A stretch of DNA of 64,000 bases from Cupidesulfovibrio sp000226255 (GTDB lineage Bacteria; Desulfobacterota; Desulfovibrionia; Desulfovibrionales; Desulfovibrionaceae): positions 806,001-870,000 of the forward strand of contig NZ_AP036014.1 of NCBI RefSeq assembly GCF_003402415.2, read 5' to 3'. Positions 31,290-40,062 of the stretch are shown piece after piece. Position 1 is the first letter of the stretch. Each line of letters begins with the position of its first letter. A program made the position numbers and the translations under genes. The notes below the pieces were generated by a model. The model was not told the origin of the DNA. It saw only the letters and a program-made list of their open reading frames with translations, and searched no databases.

Positions 31290-32311
31290 GCCAGGAGCGC
31301 ACGGTTGCGGGGACGGGTTTCAGAGCCGCCGCGACGGATGTCGTAAGGGGTGACCGGGTTGTCCACCATAATGGAGTACGTGCTCCCCGCAAGGTCTGCG
31401 GTTTTGACCCCCATGGTGTTGTCGGCATTGAACCCGTCGTTGTGGTTGTGCTGCTTGAACTCGTCAGCCTGCCACGTTCCCGCGCCTCGCCCGGCGTCAA
31501 CCCCCCGGCCGTCGTCCCAGCCGCGCCGAAACTCGCCGCGCAGGTCCGGCACGTTGAAGGTGGTCGCGCCGTCCCCCAATCCGTACAGCGATTGGGTATA
31601 GCTGTGCGTTCCGGACTGGGTTCCGCTGGTGTTCACCCTGCTGCCGCCCTCGGCCGACAGCAGGTAGAAGGTGTTCGCGTTGATCACCTCGACGAAGTAG
31701 TCGGCGCTGGTGGACAAGCCCGTCGGCAGCGCCCCGGTAGTGGACAGGCGCAGCCGCTCCCCCCCCGTGAACCCGTGGGATGCCTTGGTGCAGACCGCAG
31801 GGCTGGCAAGGGTCACGGTAAAGGTCTGCGCGCTGAACCCCAGGTCGGTAACCAGCTTGGCATACAGGCTCGCATAGGTGGTGCGGCTGACGGCCGCGCC
31901 GTTGCATTTCAGGAAGCCCGTGGGGGCCACCTTCCCGGCCACGTCAATGATGGTGCCCACGGGCATCAGGGCATTGGCAAGGGCAGCAACGAGGCCGGGA
32001 GGGGTGACGGCCATGTCGCCGACGCCTGCAATGGCCTCGGCCGTCGTGGCCAAGCGCACGAGGCCAGCTTCCACGGTGGTGGCCATGTCCGGAGCCGCGC
32101 CCGCAATCAGCACGCCAATGGCCGCCAGCAGCTGCTCCAGGTTCTCCTCGTCCGGCGTTAGCCCTGCCCCGGCGATGACGGCCAGAATCTCACGCATGGG
32201 GTGTTCGATGGCCTCGGCGGCCACCGGACTGCCCTCAATCCCGGCCGCCAGGTTCTCGGTGATGTAGGGGGCGTTCGGGTCTGTCGCCCCGATGGGGGGA
32301 ACGTATTTCAT
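31274..32311 (-). CDS. Tail fibre protein with collar domain
   Basis: 345 residues from the ATG at 32311, behind GAGGAGG. The N-terminal ~90 residues probably attach to the baseplate. A collar-like module follows: LMPVGTIIDVAGKVAPTGFLKCNGAAVSRTTYASLYAKL, then FNVPDLRGEFRRGWDDGRG and, at the end, SETRPRNRALLACIKY. That is the tail-collar pattern of short fibres. It is the likely receptor-binding protein. No invertible segment or gin-like gene is visible. Confidence 0.85.
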   Translation of the reverse strand: MKYVPPIGATDPNAPYITENLAAGIEGSPVAAEAIEHPMREILAVIAGAGLTPDEENLEQLLAAIGVLIAGAAPDMATTVEAGLVRLATTAEAIAGVGDMAVTPPGLVAALANALMPVGTIIDVAGKVAPTGFLKCNGAAVSRTTYASLYAKLVTDLGFSAQTFTVTLASPAVCTKASHGFTGGERLRLSTTGALPTGLSTSADYFVEVINANTFYLLSAEGGSRVNTSGTQSGTHSYTQSLYGLGDGATTFNVPDLRGEFRRGWDDGRGVDAGRGAGTWQADEFKQHNHNDGFNADNTMGVKTADLAGSTYSIMVDNPVTPYDIRRGGSETRPRNRALLACIKY

Positions 32312-32916
32312 ATGGATGCCTCCTCGTAGGCGATGACAAGTTCCAGGTGAGCAGGGTTCAGGCGGCGCAGCAGGCATTCCAGGTCGGTGGCGCGCACGAT
32401 GCGCGTCAGCCTGTCACCGGCGCTGGATGAGCCGCACCGGAAGCGTTGGACGCGGGGGCCGTGGATGGTCACATGCCAGACAAGCCGCTCCTCGTGTCCG
32501 CCGCCCACCTGGTGGCCGCAGCGGGAACGCCCGCAGATGAAAGGACGGCCCCGCCCCACGATGGTCACGGTGTAGCCAAGCCGCGTCGCCAGCCGTTCAA
32601 AGAACAACAGCGTCAGGCCGGACTTCTGCACCAGGGCGGACCACAGGGCGCGCCGCCGTTCCCCCAGGGAGATGGCCGTGTCCTGGGTGCAGACGTCGGG
32701 CAGGCCCGCGAAGGTCTCCCACTCGCCCAGCAGTTCCAGCGCGGTGCGGGGGTCGGTTTCCTCGAACAGGTCGGCACTCCGCCGGTCCGCGCGGGCCATG
32801 TCCTCGGCCAGGCCGCGCAGGGTTCGCGTCACCAGGGCGTCGGGTTCGCGCGGCCATGCGTCGCCGACAGGCAGCAGGGCCTGCAACTGGATCAGGTATT
32901 CGGCGGCGCTGGCCAT
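32308..32916 (-). CDS. Mu gp48-like tail protein (YmfQ/DUF2313)
   Basis: 202 residues. It begins YLIQLQALLPVGDAWPREPDALVTRTLRGLAEDMAR, typical of YmfQ/gp48 proteins, and lies between the baseplate J-like and fibre genes as in Mu. Four Cys in GRPFICGRSRCG and nearby might bind a metal. It is a baseplate component that bridges wedge and fibre. Confidence 0.85.
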   Translation of the reverse strand: MASAAEYLIQLQALLPVGDAWPREPDALVTRTLRGLAEDMARADRRSADLFEETDPRTALELLGEWETFAGLPDVCTQDTAISLGERRRALWSALVQKSGLTLLFFERLATRLGYTVTIVGRGRPFICGRSRCGHQVGGGHEERLVWHVTIHGPRVQRFRCGSSSAGDRLTRIVRATDLECLLRRLNPAHLELVIAYEEASI

Positions 32917-33986
32917 CAGCTTTCACTCCAGGTCGTGCCGCCGTAGGTGGCGATGACCCCTGCCGCGTGCGCCACGTTGGCCGTGGGGTACAGCAGCACG
33001 TGGTCATACTCCCCGGCCGCCGTGGAAATGACCTCGCGCACGTGGCTGATGAGCAGGGTTCCGCCCGGCTCGGCCTCGCGCAGGACCAGTTCCTTCAGTG
33101 CCGCCTCAATGGCCAGCCGCACGCTGGCCTGTGCGGGCGCGAGGTCCGCGAGCTGGAAGACCAGCGGCGCGGGCGTGGGGGCGAACACCAGCGGTTCGCA
33201 GCCGGGCGGGCAGCGGTCGGGATGCTCCAGGTACGCCTGCACGGTGGCCACCATGGCCACGTCGGGAATGATGGAGTCAGACGCGTTGTCGCACACGAAC
33301 GCCAGCCCCACCGTGCCGCGCCCCACGTAGCGGGGATAGGCCCAGGCGCGGGTAACGCCGGAAACCTGCAACGCCCAGGTCACCCAATCGTTGGTGGCAC
33401 CACCCTGCGGCGGCTCCTGCACGTAGGCACGCAAACGGGTGCGCAGCGCCTCCACCGTTTCCTCTTCCGTGCCGCCAGCCAGCCCGGCAGCCCCGATGGT
33501 TGCGGCGGACTGCACCCCGGACATGGTGGTGGTCAGCCGCAGCGCAAGGCCAGCCGCAGTATTGCCCGCCGTCCCCGCCACCACGGCCTCGACCGGGGCT
33601 ACGGCGCTGCCGCTGGCAATGGCCACGTCGGCCATGGTCTGGAACTCCGTGCCGTCGGTTCGCTGCAACAGGGTTCCGGCGGGGATCGGCGTGCCGGAGA
33701 TGCCGGTGAAGGTCACGGTGCCGCTGGCTGCCTCGGCCGCCTTGCGCGCCACGCCCCACCAGTTGGCCCAGCGCAGCAGGTGTTCCTCGTCGGCGGTGTC
33801 GGGCACCACCTGCGCGGCCAGATAGTCGAGATAGCCGTAAAGTCCGTGCTGGGTTCCGGCCACGGCCCGCGCCAGCACGGCCACGTCGGCGGCGGGCAGG
33901 CGGGCGTCCGCCCCTTCCATGCGGGTGTCGATGTCGCTTTCGATGCGCGCGACCAGCGCGGCAAGCGTCGGCCTGTTGAAGCTCAC
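32916..33986 (-). CDS. Baseplate J-like protein (Mu gp47)
   Basis: 356 residues. The segments LLRWANWWGVARKAAEAASGTVTFTG, TPIPAGTLLQRTDGTEF and GNTAAGLALRL are characteristic of the baseplate J family. It ends one base within the next gene (shared A). It forms the baseplate wedge together with gp46-like and gp45-like proteins upstream. Confidence 0.92.
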   Translation of the reverse strand: MSFNRPTLAALVARIESDIDTRMEGADARLPAADVAVLARAVAGTQHGLYGYLDYLAAQVVPDTADEEHLLRWANWWGVARKAAEAASGTVTFTGISGTPIPAGTLLQRTDGTEFQTMADVAIASGSAVAPVEAVVAGTAGNTAAGLALRLTTTMSGVQSAATIGAAGLAGGTEEETVEALRTRLRAYVQEPPQGGATNDWVTWALQVSGVTRAWAYPRYVGRGTVGLAFVCDNASDSIIPDVAMVATVQAYLEHPDRCPPGCEPLVFAPTPAPLVFQLADLAPAQASVRLAIEAALKELVLREAEPGGTLLISHVREVISTAAGEYDHVLLYPTANVAHAAGVIATYGGTTWSES

Positions 33987-34432
33987 AGGGGCCTCCTGAA
34001 GATTTCGGTAACGCTGGTGCCGTCAGCCAGGGTGATGGAGATGGTCAGCACCAGCACCCCGGTGGCGTCCGCAGCCCAACTGGCGTCAACGCTGACGGTG
34101 GCCGCCCACCCGCCAGCGATCAGCCATTGCAGGGCCTCTTCCGCGTACCCGCGTGCGCGGCGCGCCGTTTCCGCCGTCTGCTTCTCGCGCGAGAGCAGCC
34201 ACAACCGGCTGCCGGTGATCCACGATGCGCCGGTCGGGGCCTGCGCCGGGGATACGATGTCACCCCACCATCCCCGCCTGGCGTTCAGCCCTGCCGAACC
34301 GGCGGGCAATTCGTCATCGGCCCCGGCCCGCGCGTCGGTGAACAGGCTGATCACGATGGCCCGGCGCAGGCCGCCGTCGGCAGCCAGCAGGCCACGCTCC
34401 AGCGGCGCTTCCAGGGTGTAGTCTTCGGCCAT
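33983..34432 (-). CDS. Mu gp46-like baseplate protein
   Basis: 149 residues with the GP46 pattern: LEAPLERGLLAADGGLRRAIVISLFTDARA.., RRGWWGDIV, GSRLWLLSREKQT and YAEEALQWLI. It is equivalent to gpW/gp25-type wedge proteins. It overlaps the J-like gene by four bases. Confidence 0.88.
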   Translation of the reverse strand: MAEDYTLEAPLERGLLAADGGLRRAIVISLFTDARAGADDELPAGSAGLNARRGWWGDIVSPAQAPTGASWITGSRLWLLSREKQTAETARRARGYAEEALQWLIAGGWAATVSVDASWAADATGVLVLTISITLADGTSVTEIFRRPL

Positions 34433-35074
34433 CTAGCCTCCCACGGGCGACCCGGTCGGGCCGCCGCCGTCGTTCTCGGGGTGTACGTGTTCACGCAGCG
34501 AAACACTGCCCGCCTGCACGTCCGCATCGCTGGTCACGTCGCCCGTGACGTGCATGGACCCCTCGAAGGTGGCGGCAGACACGCCGCCCCCTGCGGCCCG
34601 CGCGGTGAAGCTGGGCGTCACGTATTCCACGCTTTCTGACGCCTCGACGGTGTACCGCTTGGTGACCACGGCCACGTCCTCGTCGGCGGTGATCTGCGCG
34701 TGCAGGGTGGTCAGCTCGACGTTGCGCCCCCGCTTGAACACCAGCGAATCCCCCTCGTCGGTGTACAGGGCAACCTCGCCGGGTTGCAGGCCCTGCAAGC
34801 GGAACATGCGGTCGCCCACGGCCACGATGACGCCGGAAGACCGGTCGCCGCCCACGAACATCACGGCGGCCTCCATGCCCGGCAGCGGGCACGAGGTGAA
34901 CCCGTAGTGCTCGAACATCTCCACCGAGTCGCGCGCCTCGCCCTTCAGCAGGCCCACCTGGGCCGCCTGCACACGACGCGAGGAGTCCACCAGGCGGACC
35001 ACGGCGCGGGCCACCATCAGGCGCACCCGCTGGATCAGGGGGGCCGACATCCGATTGAAGTCGTCGCGGTTCAT
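34433..35074 (-). CDS. Baseplate assembly protein V (Mu gp45, spike)
   Basis: 213 residues from the ATG at 35074, an ATGA overlap with the gp44-like gene. VQAAQVGLLKGEARDSVEMFEHYGFTS and PLPGMEAAVMFVGGDRSSGVIVAVGDRMFRL form the OB-like N-terminus; the C-terminal repeats (ATFEGSMHVTGDVTSDADVQAGSVSL) are beta-helical and end HVHPENDGG, a HxH type that in gpV holds an iron at the spike tip. It pierces the outer membrane during infection. Confidence 0.88.
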   Translation of the reverse strand: MNRDDFNRMSAPLIQRVRLMVARAVVRLVDSSRRVQAAQVGLLKGEARDSVEMFEHYGFTSCPLPGMEAAVMFVGGDRSSGVIVAVGDRMFRLQGLQPGEVALYTDEGDSLVFKRGRNVELTTLHAQITADEDVAVVTKRYTVEASESVEYVTPSFTARAAGGGVSAATFEGSMHVTGDVTSDADVQAGSVSLREHVHPENDGGGPTGSPVGG

Positions 35075-36159
35075 CAGTCGTCGTCTCCCGCGTCCCAGCC
35101 GCGTTTTTTCTTGGGCTTTTCCGGCTCTGCCAGCACGGCGAAGGCCGCCGCGCGCATCACCGTCAGCTCCGTCACCGTGCCCTCGCGCGAGGACTGCCGG
35201 AACTGCGCCTGGGTAATCACCCACAGGCCGGACAGTTCCACCAGATCGTCCCGAAGCTCCACCGTCTGCCCCGGTCGCCACAACGCGCCCTGCGCGTTGC
35301 GCCACCCCGGCAGGGTGTAAACGGCCTGCCTGCCCCGCGCGGCGCGCGTCTTCGCCTCGTGCGCGGCGCGGCTGGCCAGCGAAGGCCCGCCGCCCTGCGT
35401 TTCCGCCACCAGCACCAGGGGGCGGTGCCGGGTGACGCCGGGGTCCGTAGCGCTGCCGCTGGGGCTGGTGATGGTTTCCGCGTCGTCGCCGTCGTCAGGG
35501 TCGGCCCCGCCATCGGCATGGGCCACGGCGGTGTAGTCCGAAAATCGTTCCGCCATGCTCCGCACGCCACGGCCGGACAGCACCGTGTCACCCGGCATGA
35601 TGGTGGCCACCGGGCTGCCCTCGCTCACCGTGCCGATGACCAGCCCGCCAAGCCCGTCGGACCATGCCATCAGGCCGCGCTGGCGCAGCAGCCGCTCCAG
35701 GGTTGCCGCCACGGTGTCGCCGGGGTTGGTGGAAAAGCGGGGGAACGCGGCAGAGGCCGCAGTCGCGCGCGCCTGCACAGAAATGCCGAAGGGCGCGCAC
35801 AGGTCCGCCGCGATGGCGGACAGGCTGCGCCCCTGCCAGTCCTTCACCGGTGCCGAGCAGTCCACAAGGTCGCCCGCCTTGTCCCGCCCCGTGATGCTCG
35901 TCTCGCGGCGGCTGGCGTCATAGTCGGTGGAGACATCATCCACGTAGCCGGTGACCACGGTTTCGCCGTCGATGCGCACCACGCACGGCGTCCCCTCGGC
36001 CACGCCCAGGCGCACCCGGCTGCCCCCGCTCACCCATTCATCGGTCAGGCGCACGTCGTACTCGCCGGACAGCCTGTCCAGGGCCAGGGTGATGGAAACA
36101 TCCGTCCACCCTTCGTGAATCTGTCCGCCCACGTGCAGGCTCACCACGTTGCTACTCAT
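35074..36159 (-). CDS. Mu gp44-like baseplate hub protein
   Basis: 361 residues. LHVGGQIHEGWTDVSITLALDRLSGEYDV and GYVDDVSTDYDASRRETSITGRDKAGDLVDCSA match the Mup44/gpD family of late-control-like hub proteins. It is rich in beta structure. It lies between the gp43 and gp45 homologues as in Mu. The C-terminus is highly charged (EKPKKKRGWDAGDDD). Confidence 0.87.
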   Translation of the reverse strand: MSSNVVSLHVGGQIHEGWTDVSITLALDRLSGEYDVRLTDEWVSGGSRVRLGVAEGTPCVVRIDGETVVTGYVDDVSTDYDASRRETSITGRDKAGDLVDCSAPVKDWQGRSLSAIAADLCAPFGISVQARATAASAAFPRFSTNPGDTVAATLERLLRQRGLMAWSDGLGGLVIGTVSEGSPVATIMPGDTVLSGRGVRSMAERFSDYTAVAHADGGADPDDGDDAETITSPSGSATDPGVTRHRPLVLVAETQGGGPSLASRAAHEAKTRAARGRQAVYTLPGWRNAQGALWRPGQTVELRDDLVELSGLWVITQAQFRQSSREGTVTELTVMRAAAFAVLAEPEKPKKKRGWDAGDDD

Positions 36160-37339
36160 CGCGGACCACCTTCAGGGTGTTGCCGCCGGGCACGAAGCCG
36201 GGGTGCCGGATGACGGGGTTGCGGGACAGCACGTCCGTTTCGCGCGCGGCGTTGCCGTAATAGGCATAGGCCACCACCAGGGCGGGCAGCGTCGCGCCGG
36301 GCGTAAGATCGTCCAGCCTGGCCAGGTCCGCGCCGCGCACGGTGATGTCGCGCACCACGGCGGTGCGCAGGGCGTGCAACGCCTCGTACAGGGGGTCCGC
36401 CGCCGTGGCCATGGCCTCGTCCAGGTCGGCGGCCACCTGCTGGCGCACGGCAACGGCGTCCTCGTACACCTCGAACTCCATGTCGGTGGTGGCGCGTGCG
36501 GCCTGCACCACGGACAGCCCGGACGTCAGGTCGGACAAGGCCGCCTGGTTGACGGTTGCCTGCGAGGAAGAGGAGGTGACCAGCGGGCGTTCAGGGGCCA
36601 TGGCTGCCAGCTCGCGCGCCGCCGTGTAGCGGCTGTTGCCGCCGCTGCCGCCGGTGGAGACGCCCCCCACCAGGCTGCTGATGGTCGAGCGGATGGAGTC
36701 GGCCAGCGAGGAGGGCTTGTCCATCAGTGCGGTGGATTGGCGGCGCAGGTTCAGCAGCGACCGGGCGGCCGCAGGCGTGCCCCACGAAACGGAACCGGCG
36801 CGGTCCATCCAGCCTTCCGCCTGTTCCAGCGCCTCGGACCGCACAAGGTCCGGCCCGATGACGCCGAACCGGTCGGCAAAGTCCGCCACGTAGGCGTCCT
36901 CGGCATCATCGGCCGCGTTCGATGTCAGCGCGGCCGTGTCGGTGCGGCTGGTGTGCCCGCCGCCCTCGGTGTCTTCCACGAAGTCCAGCCGCCACGCGAC
37001 ATAGCCACCCATGTCCAGCCGCTCGGATGCGGTGAACTGGCGCACCCGCACGGTGTGCGAGAGGCCCCACGGGTCCACGTACTCGCCGGGGCCGTCCTTC
37101 TCCAGCGCCTCCAGCAGGCGGTTGCGCGGCCCCAGGTACTCCCGGCCGAACTGGAACGCCTCCACCGACAGCTGCCGAGCCTTGCGGCCCATGTCCTCGT
37201 TGGTGGGTTCGTCGCGCTTGGGGTACTCGTGCGTGGCCAGCCGGCGGCCGCCCGCGTAGTCGCGTGTGGCCACCTCGAACTTCACGCCCCGGAACGATGC
37301 CGGGCGCATGTCCTTGCGCCAGGTGCTTTCCGTCGCCAT
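36152..37339 (-). CDS. Mu gpN/gp43-like DNA circularisation-family tail protein
   Basis: 395 residues. The N-terminal domain (RPASFRGVKFEVATRDYAGGRRLATHEYPKRDEP..) is the DNA-circularisation N-terminal family found in Mu gp43. Downstream are KARQLSVEAFQFG and GPGEYVDPWGLSHTV. The C-terminal half is helical, Ala-rich, and overlaps gp44 by eight bases. In contractile tails it sits in the baseplate and connects to the tape measure. Confidence 0.88.
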   Translation of the reverse strand: MATESTWRKDMRPASFRGVKFEVATRDYAGGRRLATHEYPKRDEPTNEDMGRKARQLSVEAFQFGREYLGPRNRLLEALEKDGPGEYVDPWGLSHTVRVRQFTASERLDMGGYVAWRLDFVEDTEGGGHTSRTDTAALTSNAADDAEDAYVADFADRFGVIGPDLVRSEALEQAEGWMDRAGSVSWGTPAAARSLLNLRRQSTALMDKPSSLADSIRSTISSLVGGVSTGGSGGNSRYTAARELAAMAPERPLVTSSSSQATVNQAALSDLTSGLSVVQAARATTDMEFEVYEDAVAVRQQVAADLDEAMATAADPLYEALHALRTAVVRDITVRGADLARLDDLTPGATLPALVVAYAYYGNAARETDVLSRNPVIRHPGFVPGGNTLKVVRDE

Positions 37340-37351
37340 GGCCGAACCCCG

Positions 37352-39241
37352 CTAGTTCGCCCCGGCCATCATCGGGCCGGTGCGGGCGTTGATGGTGACG
37401 CCGGGGCTGTCGGATCGGGCGGCCACGCTGGACCCGGCAGGCAGCCCGCGCACGGTCAGCTCGATGACATGGCGCAGCACGCCCTTGCCCTGGGCGTCGG
37501 TCTGCTGGGTGGCCCGCGCCCCGGCGGCCGCGCCGCGTTCCTCTGCCGCAGCGGCCCCCGCGCCCATGCGCGGCAGGGGCGCGCCGGGCTTTCCCGCACC
37601 GGCGGCGGAACCGGGGGCGGCAACCTTGCCCCCGGCTGCACCGGGAGCCTCCGCGCCCTGGGTGCCGGGTCCAGCCTTCGGAGTGGCGGGCGTGCCTGTG
37701 GTGGCGGATGCGCCGATGCCCATCCACTTGCCCACCGTCTCGAACATGGGCCGCAGCTTCTCCCACACGCCGCCGACCCAGCCGACAAAGGCGTCCCAGT
37801 AGGGCTTCACGGGTTCCCATATGCCCTTGAAGAACTCCTGCACCGGGGTCCAGTGATCAATGAGGTAGGCCGCACCCAGCCCGATCAGGGCAATGGCAGC
37901 TCCTATCGGCGTGGCCACCATGGACGCGGACATGACCCGCCAGGCCATGCCGAGCAGGGCAATGGCGGGCGGCAGCACGGTCAGCGCCGCGCCCATGGCC
38001 AGCAGGGTGAAGGTGAACGTGGGCGAGGTGTCCGCAGCATCGGAAAGCAGGTTCACCAACGGGGTCAGCATGGACACAACAGCACCCAGCGGTGCCAGGA
38101 ACGAACGGCCCACGGAATCGCCCAGCTTCTCGACCGAGGCGCGGAAGGCCGTGGTCTTCTCGTTGTACGTCGCCATCATGGTGGCGAACTGGCTATCCAC
38201 GGTTCCGCCGCTTTTCGTCATGATGTCGTTCTTCAGGGCCTTCATTTCCTCAAGATCAGCCAACACCGGCTTGAGGAAATTCTGAACCTGCGCGTCGCCA
38301 AAGATACGTGCAATCTTGAACGGGTTGGTCCCTAGCTTCTTATGCAGAGCGTCAAGCACATCCTCCAGCGGGTTGCCCCCCTGCTGCATGGACTTCTTGA
38401 TGATGCGCTCAATGTTGATTCCGGCCTTTTTGGCTTTGGCCAAGACGTCCGGGGCGTTCAGCGCTTTGAGGAAGTTGCTCATGTTGTTGGCAGCTTCTCC
38501 AGGTGTTGCGGCCCCCTTCTTGGCAATCTGAAGAGCTGCGGCAAGAGTCCCGACGGCCTCACTCCCCTGTAGGCCAAGCATCTTCGCGCTTGCCCCAAGC
38601 TGGGGGAAGTACTGTGCCATGTCCTTCAGCTCGAATGCACCCTTGTTGCCCGCGTAAGCCAAACGATCCATTTCGGCAGAGAGGGAGCCCGGCGCAACCT
38701 TCAAGGTGTCGACAAGGACAAAAGCCGTGGCAGACAGGTCGTCGATGGCAGCGCCGGTGGCGGTGGCAGTGCGCCCGATGGAATACAGCGCCGTCTGCGC
38801 CTTGCCCGACTCCATGCCCGCGCTGACCAGCTTGTTGAACCCGCCTTCCAGCTGGTCCACCGACTGATTGGTGGATTCCGGCACGGCCAGTTCGCGCAGC
38901 CGGTTGCGCAGTTCGCGCACCTCGGCTGCGGTCAGGTCTGCCGTAATGCCGGTTGCGGCCAGCCGGTGTTCCAGGTCACCCGCCATGTTCACCGCGCTGC
39001 GGATCATCACCAGCGAGGCCACCGCCTGACCCACCTGGGCAAGGTTGCCCTGAAGGTCGTTGGCGCTGCCGCTCATGCCGTGCATCTTGCGGTCGGTGGC
39101 ATCCAGCGCAGCGCCCAGGCGTGTCGAACCGTCGGCAAGGCGGGTCATTTCCGACCGCGCCCCGCTGAAGGAAGACCGGAAGCCGCCCGAAAGAGCGGCC
39201 CCGATCATTATGTTGAGCGCCATCTGGCCGGAACCCAGCAC
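37352..39241 (-). CDS. Tail tape measure protein
   Basis: 629 residues, starting with GTG at 39241 behind AGGAGG. The N-terminal 330 residues are helical/coiled coil and contain the TP901-like core (ITADLTAAEVRELRNRL.., AATPGEAANNMSNFL). Hydrophobic segments follow at about 395-460 (FTLLAMGAALTVLPPAIALLGMAW, GAAIALIGLGAAYLI). An Ala/Gly/Pro-rich stretch and a short C-terminal domain end it. It sets tail length and probably helps DNA cross the inner membrane. Confidence 0.92.
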   Translation of the reverse strand: MLGSGQMALNIMIGAALSGGFRSSFSGARSEMTRLADGSTRLGAALDATDRKMHGMSGSANDLQGNLAQVGQAVASLVMIRSAVNMAGDLEHRLAATGITADLTAAEVRELRNRLRELAVPESTNQSVDQLEGGFNKLVSAGMESGKAQTALYSIGRTATATGAAIDDLSATAFVLVDTLKVAPGSLSAEMDRLAYAGNKGAFELKDMAQYFPQLGASAKMLGLQGSEAVGTLAAALQIAKKGAATPGEAANNMSNFLKALNAPDVLAKAKKAGINIERIIKKSMQQGGNPLEDVLDALHKKLGTNPFKIARIFGDAQVQNFLKPVLADLEEMKALKNDIMTKSGGTVDSQFATMMATYNEKTTAFRASVEKLGDSVGRSFLAPLGAVVSMLTPLVNLLSDAADTSPTFTFTLLAMGAALTVLPPAIALLGMAWRVMSASMVATPIGAAIALIGLGAAYLIDHWTPVQEFFKGIWEPVKPYWDAFVGWVGGVWEKLRPMFETVGKWMGIGASATTGTPATPKAGPGTQGAEAPGAAGGKVAAPGSAAGAGKPGAPLPRMGAGAAAAEERGAAAGARATQQTDAQGKGVLRHVIELTVRGLPAGSSVAARSDSPGVTINARTGPMMAGAN

Positions 39242-39250
39242 GTCAGCCTC

Positions 39251-39666
39251 CTATCCTTCTCCAGAGATGTCCCGCGCCAGGCGCAGCGCCTCGGCGTGGT
39301 ATGCGATGAACTCGGATACCCGCATGTCCTCTATTTCGTGCCTGCCCCATCCGGCGACGTGTCCGAGTTCGAGCGCGGCGCGGCGGATGCGGCCGCCTGG
39401 GGCGAGATGAAACCCATCAGCGCCCGCTGCAACTGCACGTAGTCGCACACGGGCAGTTCGCGCAGGGCTTCCGTGTCCAGGCCGCACAGCCGCCCGATGA
39501 GGCGCACTTCCATTTCCGCCTGGGTCTGGCCGGGCTCGTCCACGGCCAGTTGGTCCTTCACGAAGGGCTCGCGCATGGACAGCTGTTCGTACTTCGCCTC
39601 GCCCACGAAGAGCGGGCGGGACAGCCTGATCACCTTGGGTTCGCGGGGCTGGGTGGTCGTGGTCAT
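39251..39666 (-). CDS. Tail assembly chaperone, extended -1 frameshift product
   Basis: The upstream frame (39331-39666) shifts to the -1 frame at the heptamer G GGT TTC (39415-39409), adding 52 residues that end AYHAEALRLARDISGEG at 39251. The fusion is 138 residues. Nearly all long-tailed phages make such a pair just upstream of the tape measure, by the same mechanism as lambda gpG-gpGT. The downstream frame has no start codon of its own with a ribosome site, which supports frameshifting. Confidence 0.7.
39331..39666 (-). CDS. Tail assembly chaperone, short form (Mu gp41-like)
   Basis: 111 residues, beginning MTTTTQPREPKVIRLSRPLF. FVKDQLAVDEPGQTQAEMEVRLIGRLCGLDTEALRELPVCDYVQLQRAL is the gp41/phage_TAC pattern. 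It lies between tail tube and tape measure. It coats the tape measure before tube polymerisation and is absent from virions. Confidence 0.87.
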   Translation of the reverse strand: MTTTTQPREPKVIRLSRPLFVGEAKYEQLSMREPFVKDQLAVDEPGQTQAEMEVRLIGRLCGLDTEALRELPVCDYVQLQRALMGFISPQAAASAAPRSNSDTSPDGAGTK

Positions 39667-39675
39667 GGTGCCTTC

Positions 39676-40032
39676 CTATGCTTCGTCGGCGGGGTTGCCG
39701 GTGAGTTTGACCTTCATCTTGCCGCCTTCGCCCTCGGACAGCTCCAGCACGTCCTCCACGAACGCCTCGCGGATCACCCAGGTGCGGCCGATGTCGCCCC
39801 TGAAGGTGACCGTGGCGTTGGTGATGTTGCGGATTTCTTCCACCGGGGTGTCCTTGGTCACGTTCACCTCGCATTCGAGGGTGGCGGGCACCAGTTCTTC
39901 GGCAAAGCCCACACTGTTGGTGCCGATGACCGGCTTGCGCGACTGCCCGCCCAGGTTGAGTTTTGCCGAGCGCTGGGTGTCCAGCGTCTTGCCGTCGTAG
40001 GCGATGACCGCCCTTCCGAGATATTGAGACAT
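39676..40032 (-). CDS. Tail tube protein (Mu gpM/gp40)
   Basis: 118 residues. YLGRAVIAYDGKTLDTQRSAKLNLGGQSRKPV, ELVPATLECEVNVTKDT and ITNATVTFRGDIGRTWVIREAFVEDVLELSEGEGGKMKVKLTG match the Mu tail-tube family. It lies just downstream of the sheath gene. It forms the inner tube of the contractile tail. Confidence 0.9.
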   Translation of the reverse strand: MSQYLGRAVIAYDGKTLDTQRSAKLNLGGQSRKPVIGTNSVGFAEELVPATLECEVNVTKDTPVEEIRNITNATVTFRGDIGRTWVIREAFVEDVLELSEGEGGKMKVKLTGNPADEA

Positions 40033-40062
40033 GTCGTTCTCCTGCGTGTTGCGGGCGTGGGG

